Source of the DNA: Sphingobium sp. AP49
GTDB lineage: Bacteria > Pseudomonadota > Alphaproteobacteria > Sphingomonadales > Sphingomonadaceae
Reading direction: 5' to 3'
Assembly (NCBI RefSeq): GCF_000281715.2
Contig: NZ_CP124576.1
Location: 4,003,001-4,067,000 of the forward strand
Length of the DNA: 64,000 bases
Shown here in pieces: positions 25,551 to 33,926 of the stretch (within the stretch, counting starts at the first letter, position 1; every line of letters begins with the position of its first letter). The position numbers were made by a program, and so were the translations under genes. The notes under the pieces were generated by a model. That model saw nothing but the letters and a program-made list of their open reading frames with translations. It was not told the DNA's origin and did no database searches.

Positions 25551-26756
25551 TCAGATGGCCCAATCCGCCTGAAGCCATAATTTCTCTGTATCCGTGGCCA
25601 ACGCCCTGGCTTCATAATGCGCATAGCGAATCGACAGAGCCGTTCGTCCAGCCCTCGCCGATGCAAGCAGATTCCATTCATCGCCATAATGCTGGCCCAT
25701 CCGATCGCTGTCGAACCGGTGCCAGGTCGCAGCAAGAGTGACTGCCGACAACGGACCCAGGCGCTTCCAGCCATAGCCGCCACCCGCGTAGAAGTCGCGG
25801 ACGCCATTGGCAGGCGTGGTCAATAGCTTGTCGGCCCACCCCTGGAATTTGAAATTGGTTCCGAGCGGCGTCTGGAAACTGGTGAGAGCAGTGCCATTAT
25901 TGGCGCCCAGCACTTCGTAGCCGGCATTGAACTTCCACCCCCGAAGGTCCAGCGTCGCGTCGGCCAGCCAATAATCCGCACCATAATCATTGGGGTTGCG
26001 GTGCCAGTCTGCCTGACGCGCATAACTGAGTTGATAGGAGAGGCGGACCTCTTTCGACACTGCGCGGGTGCCCGCGATACGCACACCATAGGTCTGGCTC
26101 GACAGGCGATAGCCCTGCACCACCGCCTCATCCTGATCGACCAGATAGGCAAAGCCGGTGAGTGTCCCGATCGGCGTTGCATAGGAGAGATTGGCGAAGA
26201 GATTGGCGCCGCCAATCGCCTGTTGCCGTCCACCGGCGCCATCCATGCCCCAGATCGTCCGCACGCTCCAGGCATAGGCGAGATCCAGCTTGAGCCCCTT
26301 GGCGGGTACCAGTTCGGCTCGTACCGCATCAAAGGTCTGGCCATTGTCGCGAAAGCCGACATTGCCGACAAAGCGCTCGTCATCGAGCAGAATTTTCTGC
26401 CGGCCCGCCGTCAATACCGCCGCCTTCGCCCGGTATTGGATCTGGGCGACATAGAGTGCGACATTTTGGGGGTCAGCCACCAGCGGTCGTGCCGGGGTGC
26501 CGTGCAGGCCATCATAATAATCGTCGATCACGGCCAGTGTCCCTTGGCCCACGATCGTTGCCGACAATGCGCCGCTGCTGGCCGACAGGCCGGCACGGGC
26601 ACGGACAGTCAGCGCATCGGCCGGCTGGACGATTCCATCCTGATCGACATGCTCGTAGCGCAGCCGGGCTTCCGCCACCGGCTTCAGCACGATCTGCTGG
26701 GCACAGGCCGGCCCGGCGACGGCCAGACCGGCCGCCGTTGCGAAAAGATATTTCAT
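25551..26756 (-). CDS. Outer membrane channel, alginate-export (AlgE)-like family
   Basis: A 401-residue exported protein with signal peptide MKYLFATAAGLAVAGPACA and a beta-barrel pattern throughout, ending LWLQADWAI. The regions EARLRYEHVDQDG and TAGRQKILLDDERFVGNVGFRDNGQTFDAVRAE are typical of alginate-export-family porins. It lies 74 bases after narK on the same strand, between the nitrate transporter and nirB, so an outer membrane channel for nitrate or nitrite is the likely role by context. A longer frame to 26954 overlaps narK and is rejected because of the signal peptide at 26756. Confidence 0.75.
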   Translation of the reverse strand: MKYLFATAAGLAVAGPACAQQIVLKPVAEARLRYEHVDQDGIVQPADALTVRARAGLSASSGALSATIVGQGTLAVIDDYYDGLHGTPARPLVADPQNVALYVAQIQYRAKAAVLTAGRQKILLDDERFVGNVGFRDNGQTFDAVRAELVPAKGLKLDLAYAWSVRTIWGMDGAGGRQQAIGGANLFANLSYATPIGTLTGFAYLVDQDEAVVQGYRLSSQTYGVRIAGTRAVSKEVRLSYQLSYARQADWHRNPNDYGADYWLADATLDLRGWKFNAGYEVLGANNGTALTSFQTPLGTNFKFQGWADKLLTTPANGVRDFYAGGGYGWKRLGPLSAVTLAATWHRFDSDRMGQHYGDEWNLLASARAGRTALSIRYAHYEARALATDTEKLWLQADWAI

Positions 26757-26830
26757 GGATACCGCCCCCTCGGACGCTGATAATTGGGATGACGGGCGCA
26801 GCCCCGCGTGGCCACCGCGCCCTTCCCCGC

Positions 26831-28078
26831 TCAGATGCGGGCGCCGCTGGTCCAGTTGGCGCGCCACTTGGCCTTGACCAGCACCACCCCCAGCAGCGCC
26901 AGCCCAGCCAGGCCTGCAAAGATCAGGAACCCGGGTGCGAAGCTGCCGGTCCATTGCCTGGCGATGCCCAGCGAACTGGCAAGATAGAAACCACCGATCC
27001 CCCCGGCCATGCCCACCAGCCCGGTCATGACCCCAATCTCAGCCTGGAAACGCTGCGGCACGAGCTGGAAGACTGACCCATTGCCGGTCCCCAATGCCAG
27101 CATGGCGAGGATGAACAGGCCAAGTGCGCCTGCCAGCGTTGTCGCCTGCGACACGCCCGCAAGGGCAATGGCAGCGACGATATAGACGATCATCAGCGTG
27201 CGGATCCCGCCGATCCGGTCGGCAAGGGCACCACCCATTGGCCGAACCAGCGATCCGGCGAAGACACAGCCGGCGGTGCAATAGCCTGCGATGATCGGGC
27301 TCAGACCGAACTGGTCGGTGAAATAGATGGGCAGCGAGGCGGCCAAGCCGACGAAGCCACCGAAAGTGACGGCGTAAAAGGCCATCAGCCACCAGGCATC
27401 GGCTGTCTTGAGCGGCTCGAAATAGTCGACCAGGCGCTTGGCCGGCGGGGCATTGGGCGCATCCTTGGCCATGATCATATAGGCAAGGAAGACAAGCGTC
27501 AGCGGGATGCACGCCAGGCCCAGCACCGCATTCCAGCCGAACAGCTTTGCCAGCATCGGCGCGAACAGCGACGCAAGAACGGTCCCAGAATTGCCCATGC
27601 CGGCAAGCCCCATCGCCTTGCCCTGATGTTCAGGCGGATACCAGCGACTGGCGAGCGGCAGCGCGATGGCGAAGCTCGCCCCGGCAAAGCCAAGGATCAC
27701 GCCCAACGCAAGGGTACCGCCAAAGCTGTTCACGCCCAGCAGATAGGCGCTGAGCAGACCGGCGATCACGATGATCTGGCTGATCGCACCCGACTTCTTC
27801 GGCCCGATACGGTCGACCAGCAGTCCGTTGACCACGCGCAGCAAAGCGCCGGCCAGTGTCGGCGTTGCCACCATAAGGCCCTTTTCCGCCGGCGTCAGCG
27901 CAAGCGTCTTGGAAATGGCGGGGGCCAACGGCCCCAGCAGCACCCAGACCATGAAGGCCAGGTCGAAATAGAGGAAAGCGGCAATCAGGGTCGGCGCATG
28001 GCCGGCCTTCCAGAAGCTGGTCGCGACGGTGGCCGAAGCAGCCCCATCCTTGTCGCGATCCCAATAAGCAGTAGCCAT
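26831..28078 (-). CDS. narK: Nitrate/nitrite MFS transporter, NarK/NasA type
   Basis: Inner membrane transporter of 415 residues with about 12 transmembrane helices, of the nitrate/nitrite porter branch of the major facilitator family. Family marks include FDLAFMVWVLLGPLAP in helix 1, VVNGLLVDRIGPKK after helix 2, and the glycine-rich nitrate signature GFAGASFAIALPLASRWYPPEHQGKAMGLAGMGNSG in helix 5. A second Gly-rich motif GTGNGSVFQLVPQRF is in the C-terminal half. The start at 28078 follows GGGGGACGTC. Expression is controlled by its own ANTAR-type leader. It brings nitrate to NasA. Confidence 0.9.
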   Translation of the reverse strand: MATAYWDRDKDGAASATVATSFWKAGHAPTLIAAFLYFDLAFMVWVLLGPLAPAISKTLALTPAEKGLMVATPTLAGALLRVVNGLLVDRIGPKKSGAISQIIVIAGLLSAYLLGVNSFGGTLALGVILGFAGASFAIALPLASRWYPPEHQGKAMGLAGMGNSGTVLASLFAPMLAKLFGWNAVLGLACIPLTLVFLAYMIMAKDAPNAPPAKRLVDYFEPLKTADAWWLMAFYAVTFGGFVGLAASLPIYFTDQFGLSPIIAGYCTAGCVFAGSLVRPMGGALADRIGGIRTLMIVYIVAAIALAGVSQATTLAGALGLFILAMLALGTGNGSVFQLVPQRFQAEIGVMTGLVGMAGGIGGFYLASSLGIARQWTGSFAPGFLIFAGLAGLALLGVVLVKAKWRANWTSGARI

Positions 28079-28110
28079 GTGACGTCCCCCAACCAATGGA
28101 AATGGACATG

Positions 28111-28160
28111 AAAAAAGCCGCAGGCCGGACGCACTAAGGCATGGTCCGGTCAGCGGCTTT
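28111..28160 (-). terminator. narK leader terminator
   Basis: Intrinsic terminator in the narK leader. The 5' arm lies at 28144-28160 and the 3' arm at 28113-28130, with complementary blocks AAAGCCGC/GCGGCTTT and CCGGAC/GTCCGG separated by a small internal loop. The hairpin runs into TTTTTT (28111-28116). Its 5' arm overlaps hairpin P2. Confidence 0.82.
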
Positions 28161-28201
28161 GCTGCGATATATGGATTGGAAGGGCGGTCCCGACCTTGGG
28201 A
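28151..28201 (-). promoter_or_regulatory. ANTAR (NasT) target RNA in narK leader: hairpins P1 and P2
   Basis: P1 (28188-28201) is TCCC-AAGGTC-GGGA and P2 (28151-28164) is CAGC-AAAGCC-GCTG. Both have hexaloops with A1 and G4, and P2 has the same loop (AAAGCC) as P2 of nirB. P2 covers the terminator's 5' arm. The linker is 23 bases, longer than in the nirB leader, and the P2 stem is only 4 base pairs. This is therefore somewhat weaker evidence than for nirB, but the same arrangement. Confidence 0.75.
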
Positions 28202-28240
28202 GAGCCCGTTCCTATGGATGCGCCTCGTCGCGCGATCGCT

Positions 28241-28271
28241 ATCTTATCTCGCGATTCGCGTCATGTTGCAA
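28241..28271 (-). promoter_or_regulatory. Possible narK promoter
   Basis: On the minus strand TTGCAA (28266-28271) and TAAGAT (28241-28246) are 19 bases apart, wide for a sigma-70 promoter. The -10 region is flanked by TCGCGA-type inverted sequence. The position would put both hairpins in the leader, but the assignment is weak. Confidence 0.3.
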
Positions 28272-28292
28272 GGCACAAATTCCGGCGGCTTT

Positions 28293-29506
28293 TCAGCGCA
28301 AGGACGCGAAGCCGGCGAGGAAATCCTCCATCCGTTCCGGATCGAAAATGCGGCCGTCGAAGAAACGGTCCGGCCCGAGTGTCAACTCGCCGCGCCGCGA
28401 CCCCACCGCCAATGGGCCATCTAGCGCACCTTCGAGCTTCATGCTGGCGCCCGGCATCGGCACCGCGCTATCGGCCAGCGCACGACGGAAAATGTCAGGC
28501 CGGAACACGGCTGCCGCCTTTGCCGCCGTCGCCACATCATGATCGACCATGTTCCAGCGCACCAGTTGCGAATAAATCCACAACGCCTGACTGCGCCAGG
28601 GAAAGGGCGTGGCTTCACGGCCGAACAGCATGAAATCGGGATTGGCGATCGGCGCGCCTCCGGCACGTGCGACGATCCGCCCAGACAGCGCCCGCAGGAT
28701 AAGCTCAGCGGGCTGATCGACATAGCGGGGATCGGACAGGCATTGCGCCAGCTCAGCATGATGCCCCGGATCGTCACACCAGGCGGCGGCCCGCGCCAGC
28801 GCCCGCAGCAGACGATCGACGCTGTCGGGATTGGCCTCCAGCCAGCTTTCGCGGAAGGCCAGGACCTTTTCGACGCCGCGCTGCCAGATGCGTTCCCCGA
28901 CCGCGACCGTTTCGGCCAGTCCCGCTTCGATCGCAGCGCTGCCCCAGGGCTCGCCGGCAATGAAGCCGTCAATCTCGCCCCCCCGCATCGCCTCGACCGT
29001 CAGCGAGGGCGGCAGCACACGCAGCACCACGTCGCGATCCGGATCGATACCCGCACTCGCCAGCCAGTAGCGCAGCATGATCGCATGACTGGAAAACCGA
29101 TGAACGACGCCAATCACCGGCTTGCGCCACCACAACCCAATCGCCATCGCGAAATCATGGGCCGTGCCCAGAGGATCGGCCAGCCGCCGGGCGATATCGG
29201 GTTCCAGTGCCCGGCGAAATCCGGTGCCATCACCAGCATATTGCCATTGACGTTGAGCTTGTATGGCGCGGCCAGCGCGGCCGGCTGCTGGCTAAGCCCC
29301 AGCGTCACCGCGACCGCCAGCGGTGCCAGCATCTGCGCGGCCTGAACCTGGCCATAGACCAGCCGATCCCGCAGCGTCGCCCAACTGGTGGTGCGCACCA
29401 GATCAAGCGCCAGCCCTTCCTCCTCGGCAAAGCCCTTATCCCGGGCGATCGCGAGCACCGCGACATCGGTCAAGGGCAGGAAGGCTATCCGCAGCGCTGT
29501 CGTCAT
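28293..29506 (-). pseudogene. nasS: NasS nitrate-sensor protein, interrupted by a one-base frameshift
   Basis: NrtA-like nitrate-binding protein without signal peptide, the cytoplasmic sensor that as a family holds NasT inactive until nitrate binds. The N-terminal part (RIAFLPLTDVAVLAIARDKGFAEEEGL, NGNMLVMAPDFAGHW) is in one frame from 29506. The rest (PVIGVVHRFSSHAIMLRYWLA, GFIAGEPWG, PFPWRSQALWIYSQLVRW) continues in another frame. The switch falls at about 29204: adding one G after GHW (TGGAA to TGGGAA) restores an unbroken protein of about 404 residues reading EPDIARRLADPLGTAHDF. The start overlaps nasT by 4 bases. It is either a real loss of function or a base missed in sequencing. Confidence 0.85.
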
Positions 29507-30084
29507 AAGGCTCCTCCCAGCAGGTCGCTGGCGGTGATCAGCGCCTGCGCCATGTCCACGATCTTCTTGCCCTGATTCATCGCGCTCGACCGCAGCAGCG
29601 CATAGGCATCCTGTTCCGTCAGCCCTCGCTGGTTCATGAGGATCGACTTGGCGCGATCGATGACCTTGCGGTCCGACAGCGCGGTACGCGCTTCCTCCAA
29701 CTCGGCCTGTATCTTCGCAAAGGCATTGAACCTGCGCACGGCCAGTTCCAGTACCGGCTTCACCCGTTCCTTGCGCAGGCCATCGACAACATAGGCGGAT
29801 ATTCCGGCGTCGATTGCCGCGCCGATCATCGCTTCGTCCGACTGATCGACGAACATGGCAATCGGCCGCGCAAGCGCGCGACTGACAGTCAGCATCTCCT
29901 CCAGTGTATCGCGGCTCGGGCTGCCCAGGTCCATCAGGACGACATCGGGCGCCATGCGTTCGAGGCGCGCGACGAAGGCGCCGCGCGGCGGGACAATATG
30001 AATATCGTCATATCCCGCCTCGCGCAGCCCCTCCTCGAGGACGGTCGCCCGCAATCCACTGTCATCAATGATGACGATTCGCAT
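29503..30084 (-). CDS. nasT: NasT, ANTAR-domain response regulator and antiterminator
   Basis: RNA-binding antiterminator of 193 residues. An N-terminal pseudo-receiver domain (MRIVIIDDSGLRATVLEEGL, VVLMDLGSPSRDT) leads through a coiled helix (FAKIQAELEEARTALSDRKVIDRAK) into the three-helix ANTAR domain (SILMNQRGLTEQDAYALLRSSAMNQGKKIVDMAQAL). It should bind paired hexaloop hairpins in the narK and nirB leaders and prevent termination. The start at 30084 gives a normal receiver domain; the open frame to 30144 has no homologous look. It is cotranscribed with nasS. With NasS broken, NasT may act constitutively. Confidence 0.92.
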   Translation of the reverse strand: MRIVIIDDSGLRATVLEEGLREAGYDDIHIVPPRGAFVARLERMAPDVVLMDLGSPSRDTLEEMLTVSRALARPIAMFVDQSDEAMIGAAIDAGISAYVVDGLRKERVKPVLELAVRRFNAFAKIQAELEEARTALSDRKVIDRAKSILMNQRGLTEQDAYALLRSSAMNQGKKIVDMAQALITASDLLGGAL

Positions 30085-30308
30085 CCGTTCATGTCCACCA
30101 CGCCGAGGATGACGCGGCATGACCAAGCTTCCAGCCCAGGTCAACGCCGCACCGTCGGGAAACCGCGTGGGCGTAGGGCGGAGTGCGGCCTGTCCGACAC
30201 GCCATCATGGCTATCCCGCCACCATTGTCAGCAGGCGACGCAGGCAAACCGCCATTCCGGGTATTTTCCGGCTTTGATCAAATAGCCGCTGTTGCCACAA
30301 GGCAAGCG

Positions 30309-31928
30309 ATGACGAGCCATGCCATTCCCGTTTCCGTTCCACCGCCGCAGTCCTCTCTCTGGTGCCTGATCCCGGATCGGCGTCAACTGTGGCTGCTCGG
30401 TGTCTATGCGATCGGGTTCGCCGCCGCACACTGGATCGCTTCCGCTTGGGGAGGCACCGGTTTTTATTCCTTATGGTACCCCGCCGCCGGCCTGCGCCTG
30501 GCCCTGCTGTGGTATGCCGGAGCTCAACTCACACCGGCCATCGCCATCATCGAAATCATGGTCAATATCGCCAAGGGCACCTTCCCAAGGGAATCGTCGG
30601 ACTGGCCGATTATCCTGATCGGGATCGTACGCCCAGTTCTGGCCTATGGCGCGACGGTCGCGGCTATCCGGTGGCTTGCGAGCGGGTCCAGAGCCAGCGT
30701 GCTGATCCCGCCCATGCCGTTCAGTCTGGCAGCAGTGGCTGCTCCCAATGTCACATCCCTTGTGGCGTTGCCGGAGTCTCTCGGACGGCCAGACATCACC
30801 CGCGTGCAGAACATGCAGGACGTCATCACCTCGTTGTCGGCGTTTGCGGTGGGCGATTTGCTCGGCGTGCTCATTGTCGCCCCGCCGATTCTCTGGATCG
30901 CCGAACTCATGGCGCGACGCTCCCGTCCAAAACGATGGGAGGAGATCGATATCCGCTGGCCCGCGTTTGCGGAGAGCATGATCCTCTTGTTCGCCGGCAT
31001 CATGATCACGGATGCGCTGCGCCGTATCGGCCTGGGCGCCCAGCCCATGCCAGCCATCCTCGCCGTCGCCTGGATCGGGCTGCGTTTCGGGCGGGCAGCA
31101 GCCTGGATATCGCTGGCGATCATGACTGGTCTCATGCTGCCGCATACGGCGCAGGACATGAGCACAGCCGACAGGCTGCAATTGCATCTGGGCCTCGCCA
31201 CCATCGTCGTGGTCGGCTATCTGGCCGGGTCGTTCGCCGATGCCCAGCGGCAGGCACGCATCGATGTCGAGCGGCGCGACCGCATGCTGTTCCAGGCCGA
31301 ACGGTTGAAGACGCTGCGGGCGATGTCGGTCGCGGTGATCCATGAAATCAGCCAACCGCTTTCGACTCTGGCGATCGAGGCAAAGCATTTGCATGAGATA
31401 ATCGGCCACTCGGATCGGGAAATTGCGGAGAGCGTCGCCCTGATCGACCGCAAGGCTGCGGCTCTTTCCCATCTCGTACGACGACTGCGCCGCTATGGCG
31501 GACGGGCGGTCGATGAGCTCACACCACTACCCCTATCTGCCCTGGTGGAAAGCGTCATATCGCTCGCAGCACCCGAGGCGAGGAGCGAGGGCGTCACGAT
31601 GAAGGTCGATCCGGTCGATCCCGACTTCGTCGTTCTGGCCCAGGAAGTCGAATTGGCGCAGGCCGTGATGAACCTGATCCGCAACGCCATACAGGCTGCG
31701 GGCGACGGGCAGGTACGGCTCAGTGTCGCCCGGTCCGGCAACCGGGTGCAGATCATCATAGCAAACCGCCTTTCGGCAGATATCCTGCCCAAGGCGGGGA
31801 TGGGCGTTGGCACGCTGGTCGCCCGCGCCATCGTCGAGGCCCATGGCGGGACATTATCGCGGACCATATCGACGCATGGCGAGGTCAGGGCGTGCATTGC
31901 CCTGCCGATGACCGGAGAGCTGGCATGA
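30309..31928 (+). CDS. MASE1-domain sensor histidine kinase
   Basis: Inner membrane histidine kinase of 539 residues. An N-terminal MASE1-type sensor with about eight transmembrane helices (LWLLGVYAIGFAAAHWIASAWGG, FYSLWYPAAGLRLALLW) is followed by a HisKA helix with phosphoacceptor His345 (VIHEISQPLSTLAIE), then an ATPase domain with N-box MNLIRNAIQAA and G-box GMGVGTLVARAIVEAHGG. The usual DxG of the G1 box is not obvious, so the ATP site may be unusual. It overlaps the response regulator gene by 4 bases. It is divergent from nasTS, so a link to nitrogen or respiration is possible but unproved. Confidence 0.85.
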   Translation: MTSHAIPVSVPPPQSSLWCLIPDRRQLWLLGVYAIGFAAAHWIASAWGGTGFYSLWYPAAGLRLALLWYAGAQLTPAIAIIEIMVNIAKGTFPRESSDWPIILIGIVRPVLAYGATVAAIRWLASGSRASVLIPPMPFSLAAVAAPNVTSLVALPESLGRPDITRVQNMQDVITSLSAFAVGDLLGVLIVAPPILWIAELMARRSRPKRWEEIDIRWPAFAESMILLFAGIMITDALRRIGLGAQPMPAILAVAWIGLRFGRAAAWISLAIMTGLMLPHTAQDMSTADRLQLHLGLATIVVVGYLAGSFADAQRQARIDVERRDRMLFQAERLKTLRAMSVAVIHEISQPLSTLAIEAKHLHEIIGHSDREIAESVALIDRKAAALSHLVRRLRRYGGRAVDELTPLPLSALVESVISLAAPEARSEGVTMKVDPVDPDFVVLAQEVELAQAVMNLIRNAIQAAGDGQVRLSVARSGNRVQIIIANRLSADILPKAGMGVGTLVARAIVEAHGGTLSRTISTHGEVRACIALPMTGELA

Positions 31929-32505
31929 CGGACACATCATCGCGCATCTATATCGTGGACGATGATCGCGACCTGGGAGCCAGCGTCGCACGCCTGCTGC
32001 AGCGCCACGGCTTCGGCGCTGAACCCTTTCTCGATCCAATTCTGCTGCTTGATGTCTATGCCACGGCCCGGCCGACTGCATCGTGACCGATGTCATGATG
32101 GGCGACCTGGACGGATTCGCCTTCGCGGACAGGGTGCGAGCACTGGATCCGTCGGCTGCGATCATCTTCATGACAGCCTGGCCCACCACCGCCAATGCCG
32201 TGGATTCGGTGCGGCGCTATGGCGGCCTGGATTATCTGGAAAAGCCAATCGATGAAGAACGCCTGCTGGCGGCGGTGGCAGAAGGTGTCGGCTGGTCGCG
32301 CAACCGACGGCGCCAATTGTCCCGGACGGCTGCACTCACCCCAAGGGAGCGGCAAGTCTTTGAACTCCTTATCCAGGGACACAGCAACAAGGTGATTGCC
32401 GCCATCCTGGGCCTCAGCCCCAAGACTGTCGAAGACCATCGCGCGTCGGTGATGGCCAAGACCGGCGTGAACGGCCTGGCGCAGCTGATCGCGCTGAACA
32501 ACTGA
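31925..32505 (+). pseudogene. FixJ/NarL-type response regulator, interrupted by a one-base frameshift
   Basis: Receiver domain start IYIVDDDRDLGASVARLLQRHGFGAEPF, then the frame runs into a stop at 32086 (ATARPTAS). The protein continues in the next frame as TDVMMGDLDGFAFADRVRALDP, where the Asp of TDVMM is the expected phosphorylation site, then IIFMTAWPTT and YLEKP. The C-terminal LuxR-type helix-turn-helix is intact (LTPRERQVFELLIQGHSNKVIAAILGLSPKTVEDHRASVM). Adding one C near 32071 (CGGCCGAC to CGGCCCGAC) restores ARPDCIVTDVMM and a 193-residue protein. It is the cognate partner of the upstream kinase, with a 4-base overlap. The second half alone could still be translated from ATG 32083 and bind DNA. 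Confidence 0.85.
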
Positions 32506-32520
32506 CACCGGCGCCTCCTT

Positions 32521-32537
32521 TCCGGGAATTTCCCGGA
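32521..32537. promoter_or_regulatory. Palindrome, candidate operator (copy 1)
   Basis: TCCGGGAA-T-TTCCCGGA, perfect arms of 8 bases around one base. There is no T-run, so a protein-binding site is more likely than a terminator. The core CCGGGAATTTCCCGGA recurs with two changes at 32740. Confidence 0.45.
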
Positions 32538-32739
32538 TACCCGACCGGTCCCAGCTTGGGGACAGCGTATCTGCCGCGTCCGAAAGGCGCGGCACCGGGC
32601 GGCGTTCTGCGACCCGCGCCGCCCGGCATTTCCGCCCAGCCGCCAAGGCGAGCAATCCCAACGCGCCACCCTTTGGCCAGATCGCACGGGCAGCATGCCC
32701 CCGACACGACGCCAGAAGACGCGTTAACCTTTTGGAAGA

Positions 32740-32755
32740 CCGGATATTTCCCGGA
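32740..32755. promoter_or_regulatory. Palindrome, candidate operator (copy 2)
   Basis: CCGGATATTTCCCGGA matches copy 1 at 14 of 16 bases and lies 110 bases before the lipoprotein gene. It is less symmetric than copy 1. Two related sites in one intergenic region suggest a regulator acting on the downstream genes. Confidence 0.4.
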
Positions 32756-32865
32756 TCGACCTGACAGCATCGCTCATGCGACCGGTGCAGCGCAACCGGA
32801 CAATCCTTCGGCGAATTTCAGGTCCGCGCCCCGGTCGTCCGCGCAACAACAGCAACGAGGTATGA

Positions 32866-33876
32866 ATGGTGCCCAAATCTTCCTGGCTGATGGCTGCTGC
32901 CTGTCTCATGACGGGTTGCCAGGCACCATCGGGCAATGTTGCCGAACCGACGCACGAGGCGGACACAGCGATCCGGTCCTTCAGGGAATCCCTGTCACGC
33001 GCCTTCTCAAAGGATGCTTCTGACGATTTCACCAATGCGCCAATCATGGCGGCCGCCGCAACCGGCGGACTCGCGCGATCGATCGTCGCGACGACATGCG
33101 GCTTGTCCGATAACCCGGGCGGTGGCCTGTTGCTAGGAGACATGACCGCAGAACAACAGGATGCCTGCGCCATCTGGGGCATGGCAGCGACCACCATGGC
33201 CAAGGATGATCAGGGCGCCGTCATAGGCGCGACCGTTGACGGCGACATTGCAATCACCACCTTGTGGAGCGGCCAGGCGGCCAGCAAGGGGCGCACCCTG
33301 CCTGCTACCCTGCTGGAAGCACAGCTCAACATCGTCAATCCGCTGGATGGTTTTCGCGGATCGGTGTGCGTTCGCAAGCTGTCCGTGGTGGATGCGGAAT
33401 TCAAGATGGAACGATCGATCATGTATCGATCCTGCGCCGCCAAGGACATGGGCAAGATCGGCGAAGCGATGAAGGGCGCCGGCATCACGGATGTTCCGCA
33501 GGAATATCGTGCTTCTGCCGAAACAACCGAGCCATCCGCCGCTGACGATCAGGCAACGGCGCCCGCAGCCGATCCCACTGCCGCTGCGGAGGAACAAAAT
33601 CCTGCCCAGGAGCAATCCGCCCACGACCAGGCGGCCGCCGACAACAAATTGTCCACGCAAGGCATAACTGCCGCATGGAACGCGATCGATGTTTCCCGCC
33701 GGGCGGAAATCCTGCCGCTGCAACGCGCGTGGATCAAGGCCAAGGATGCCAATTGCAGCATCGACGCCGCATCCGCGTCACTGGATCAGGTGGAACAGGA
33801 CACGGCGCGCCTGCGCTGCGACACGGCAGCGAATACGTCCCGCATCGACTGGTTGAAACAATATCTGCCGCAGTGA
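32866..33876 (+). CDS. Putative lipoprotein with LprI/DUF1311-like C-terminus
   Basis: A 336-residue exported protein. The signal (WLMAAACLMTGC) ends in a lipobox-like LMTGC with Cys18 as probable lipidation site. A conserved-looking N-terminal domain contains several cysteines (TTCGL, DACAIWG, VCVRKL, YRSCAAKD). An Ala/Gln/Glu-rich low-complexity linker follows (about residues 220-262). The C-terminal segment WIKAKDANCSIDAASAS ... LRCDTAANTSRIDWL resembles the lysozyme-inhibitor LprI (DUF1311) repeat with its paired cysteines. Lysozyme inhibition is possible but not shown. Its neighbour downstream is another exported protein of unknown role. Confidence 0.65.
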   Translation: MVPKSSWLMAAACLMTGCQAPSGNVAEPTHEADTAIRSFRESLSRAFSKDASDDFTNAPIMAAAATGGLARSIVATTCGLSDNPGGGLLLGDMTAEQQDACAIWGMAATTMAKDDQGAVIGATVDGDIAITTLWSGQAASKGRTLPATLLEAQLNIVNPLDGFRGSVCVRKLSVVDAEFKMERSIMYRSCAAKDMGKIGEAMKGAGITDVPQEYRASAETTEPSAADDQATAPAADPTAAAEEQNPAQEQSAHDQAAADNKLSTQGITAAWNAIDVSRRAEILPLQRAWIKAKDANCSIDAASASLDQVEQDTARLRCDTAANTSRIDWLKQYLPQ

Positions 33877-33926
33877 CAGCCAGGTGCTGGACCGCCCTGC
33901 CGGGCTTCATGAATTTCGAGGCTCCC

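Larger units (their letters stand above)
32506..32865. other. Intergenic region with two palindromes
   Basis: No supported gene lies in these 360 bases. Fifteen bases after the response regulator stop is a perfect 8-1-8 palindrome, and a near copy lies 219 bases further on, both listed separately. The right part should contain the promoter of the lipoprotein gene. Confidence 0.5.
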
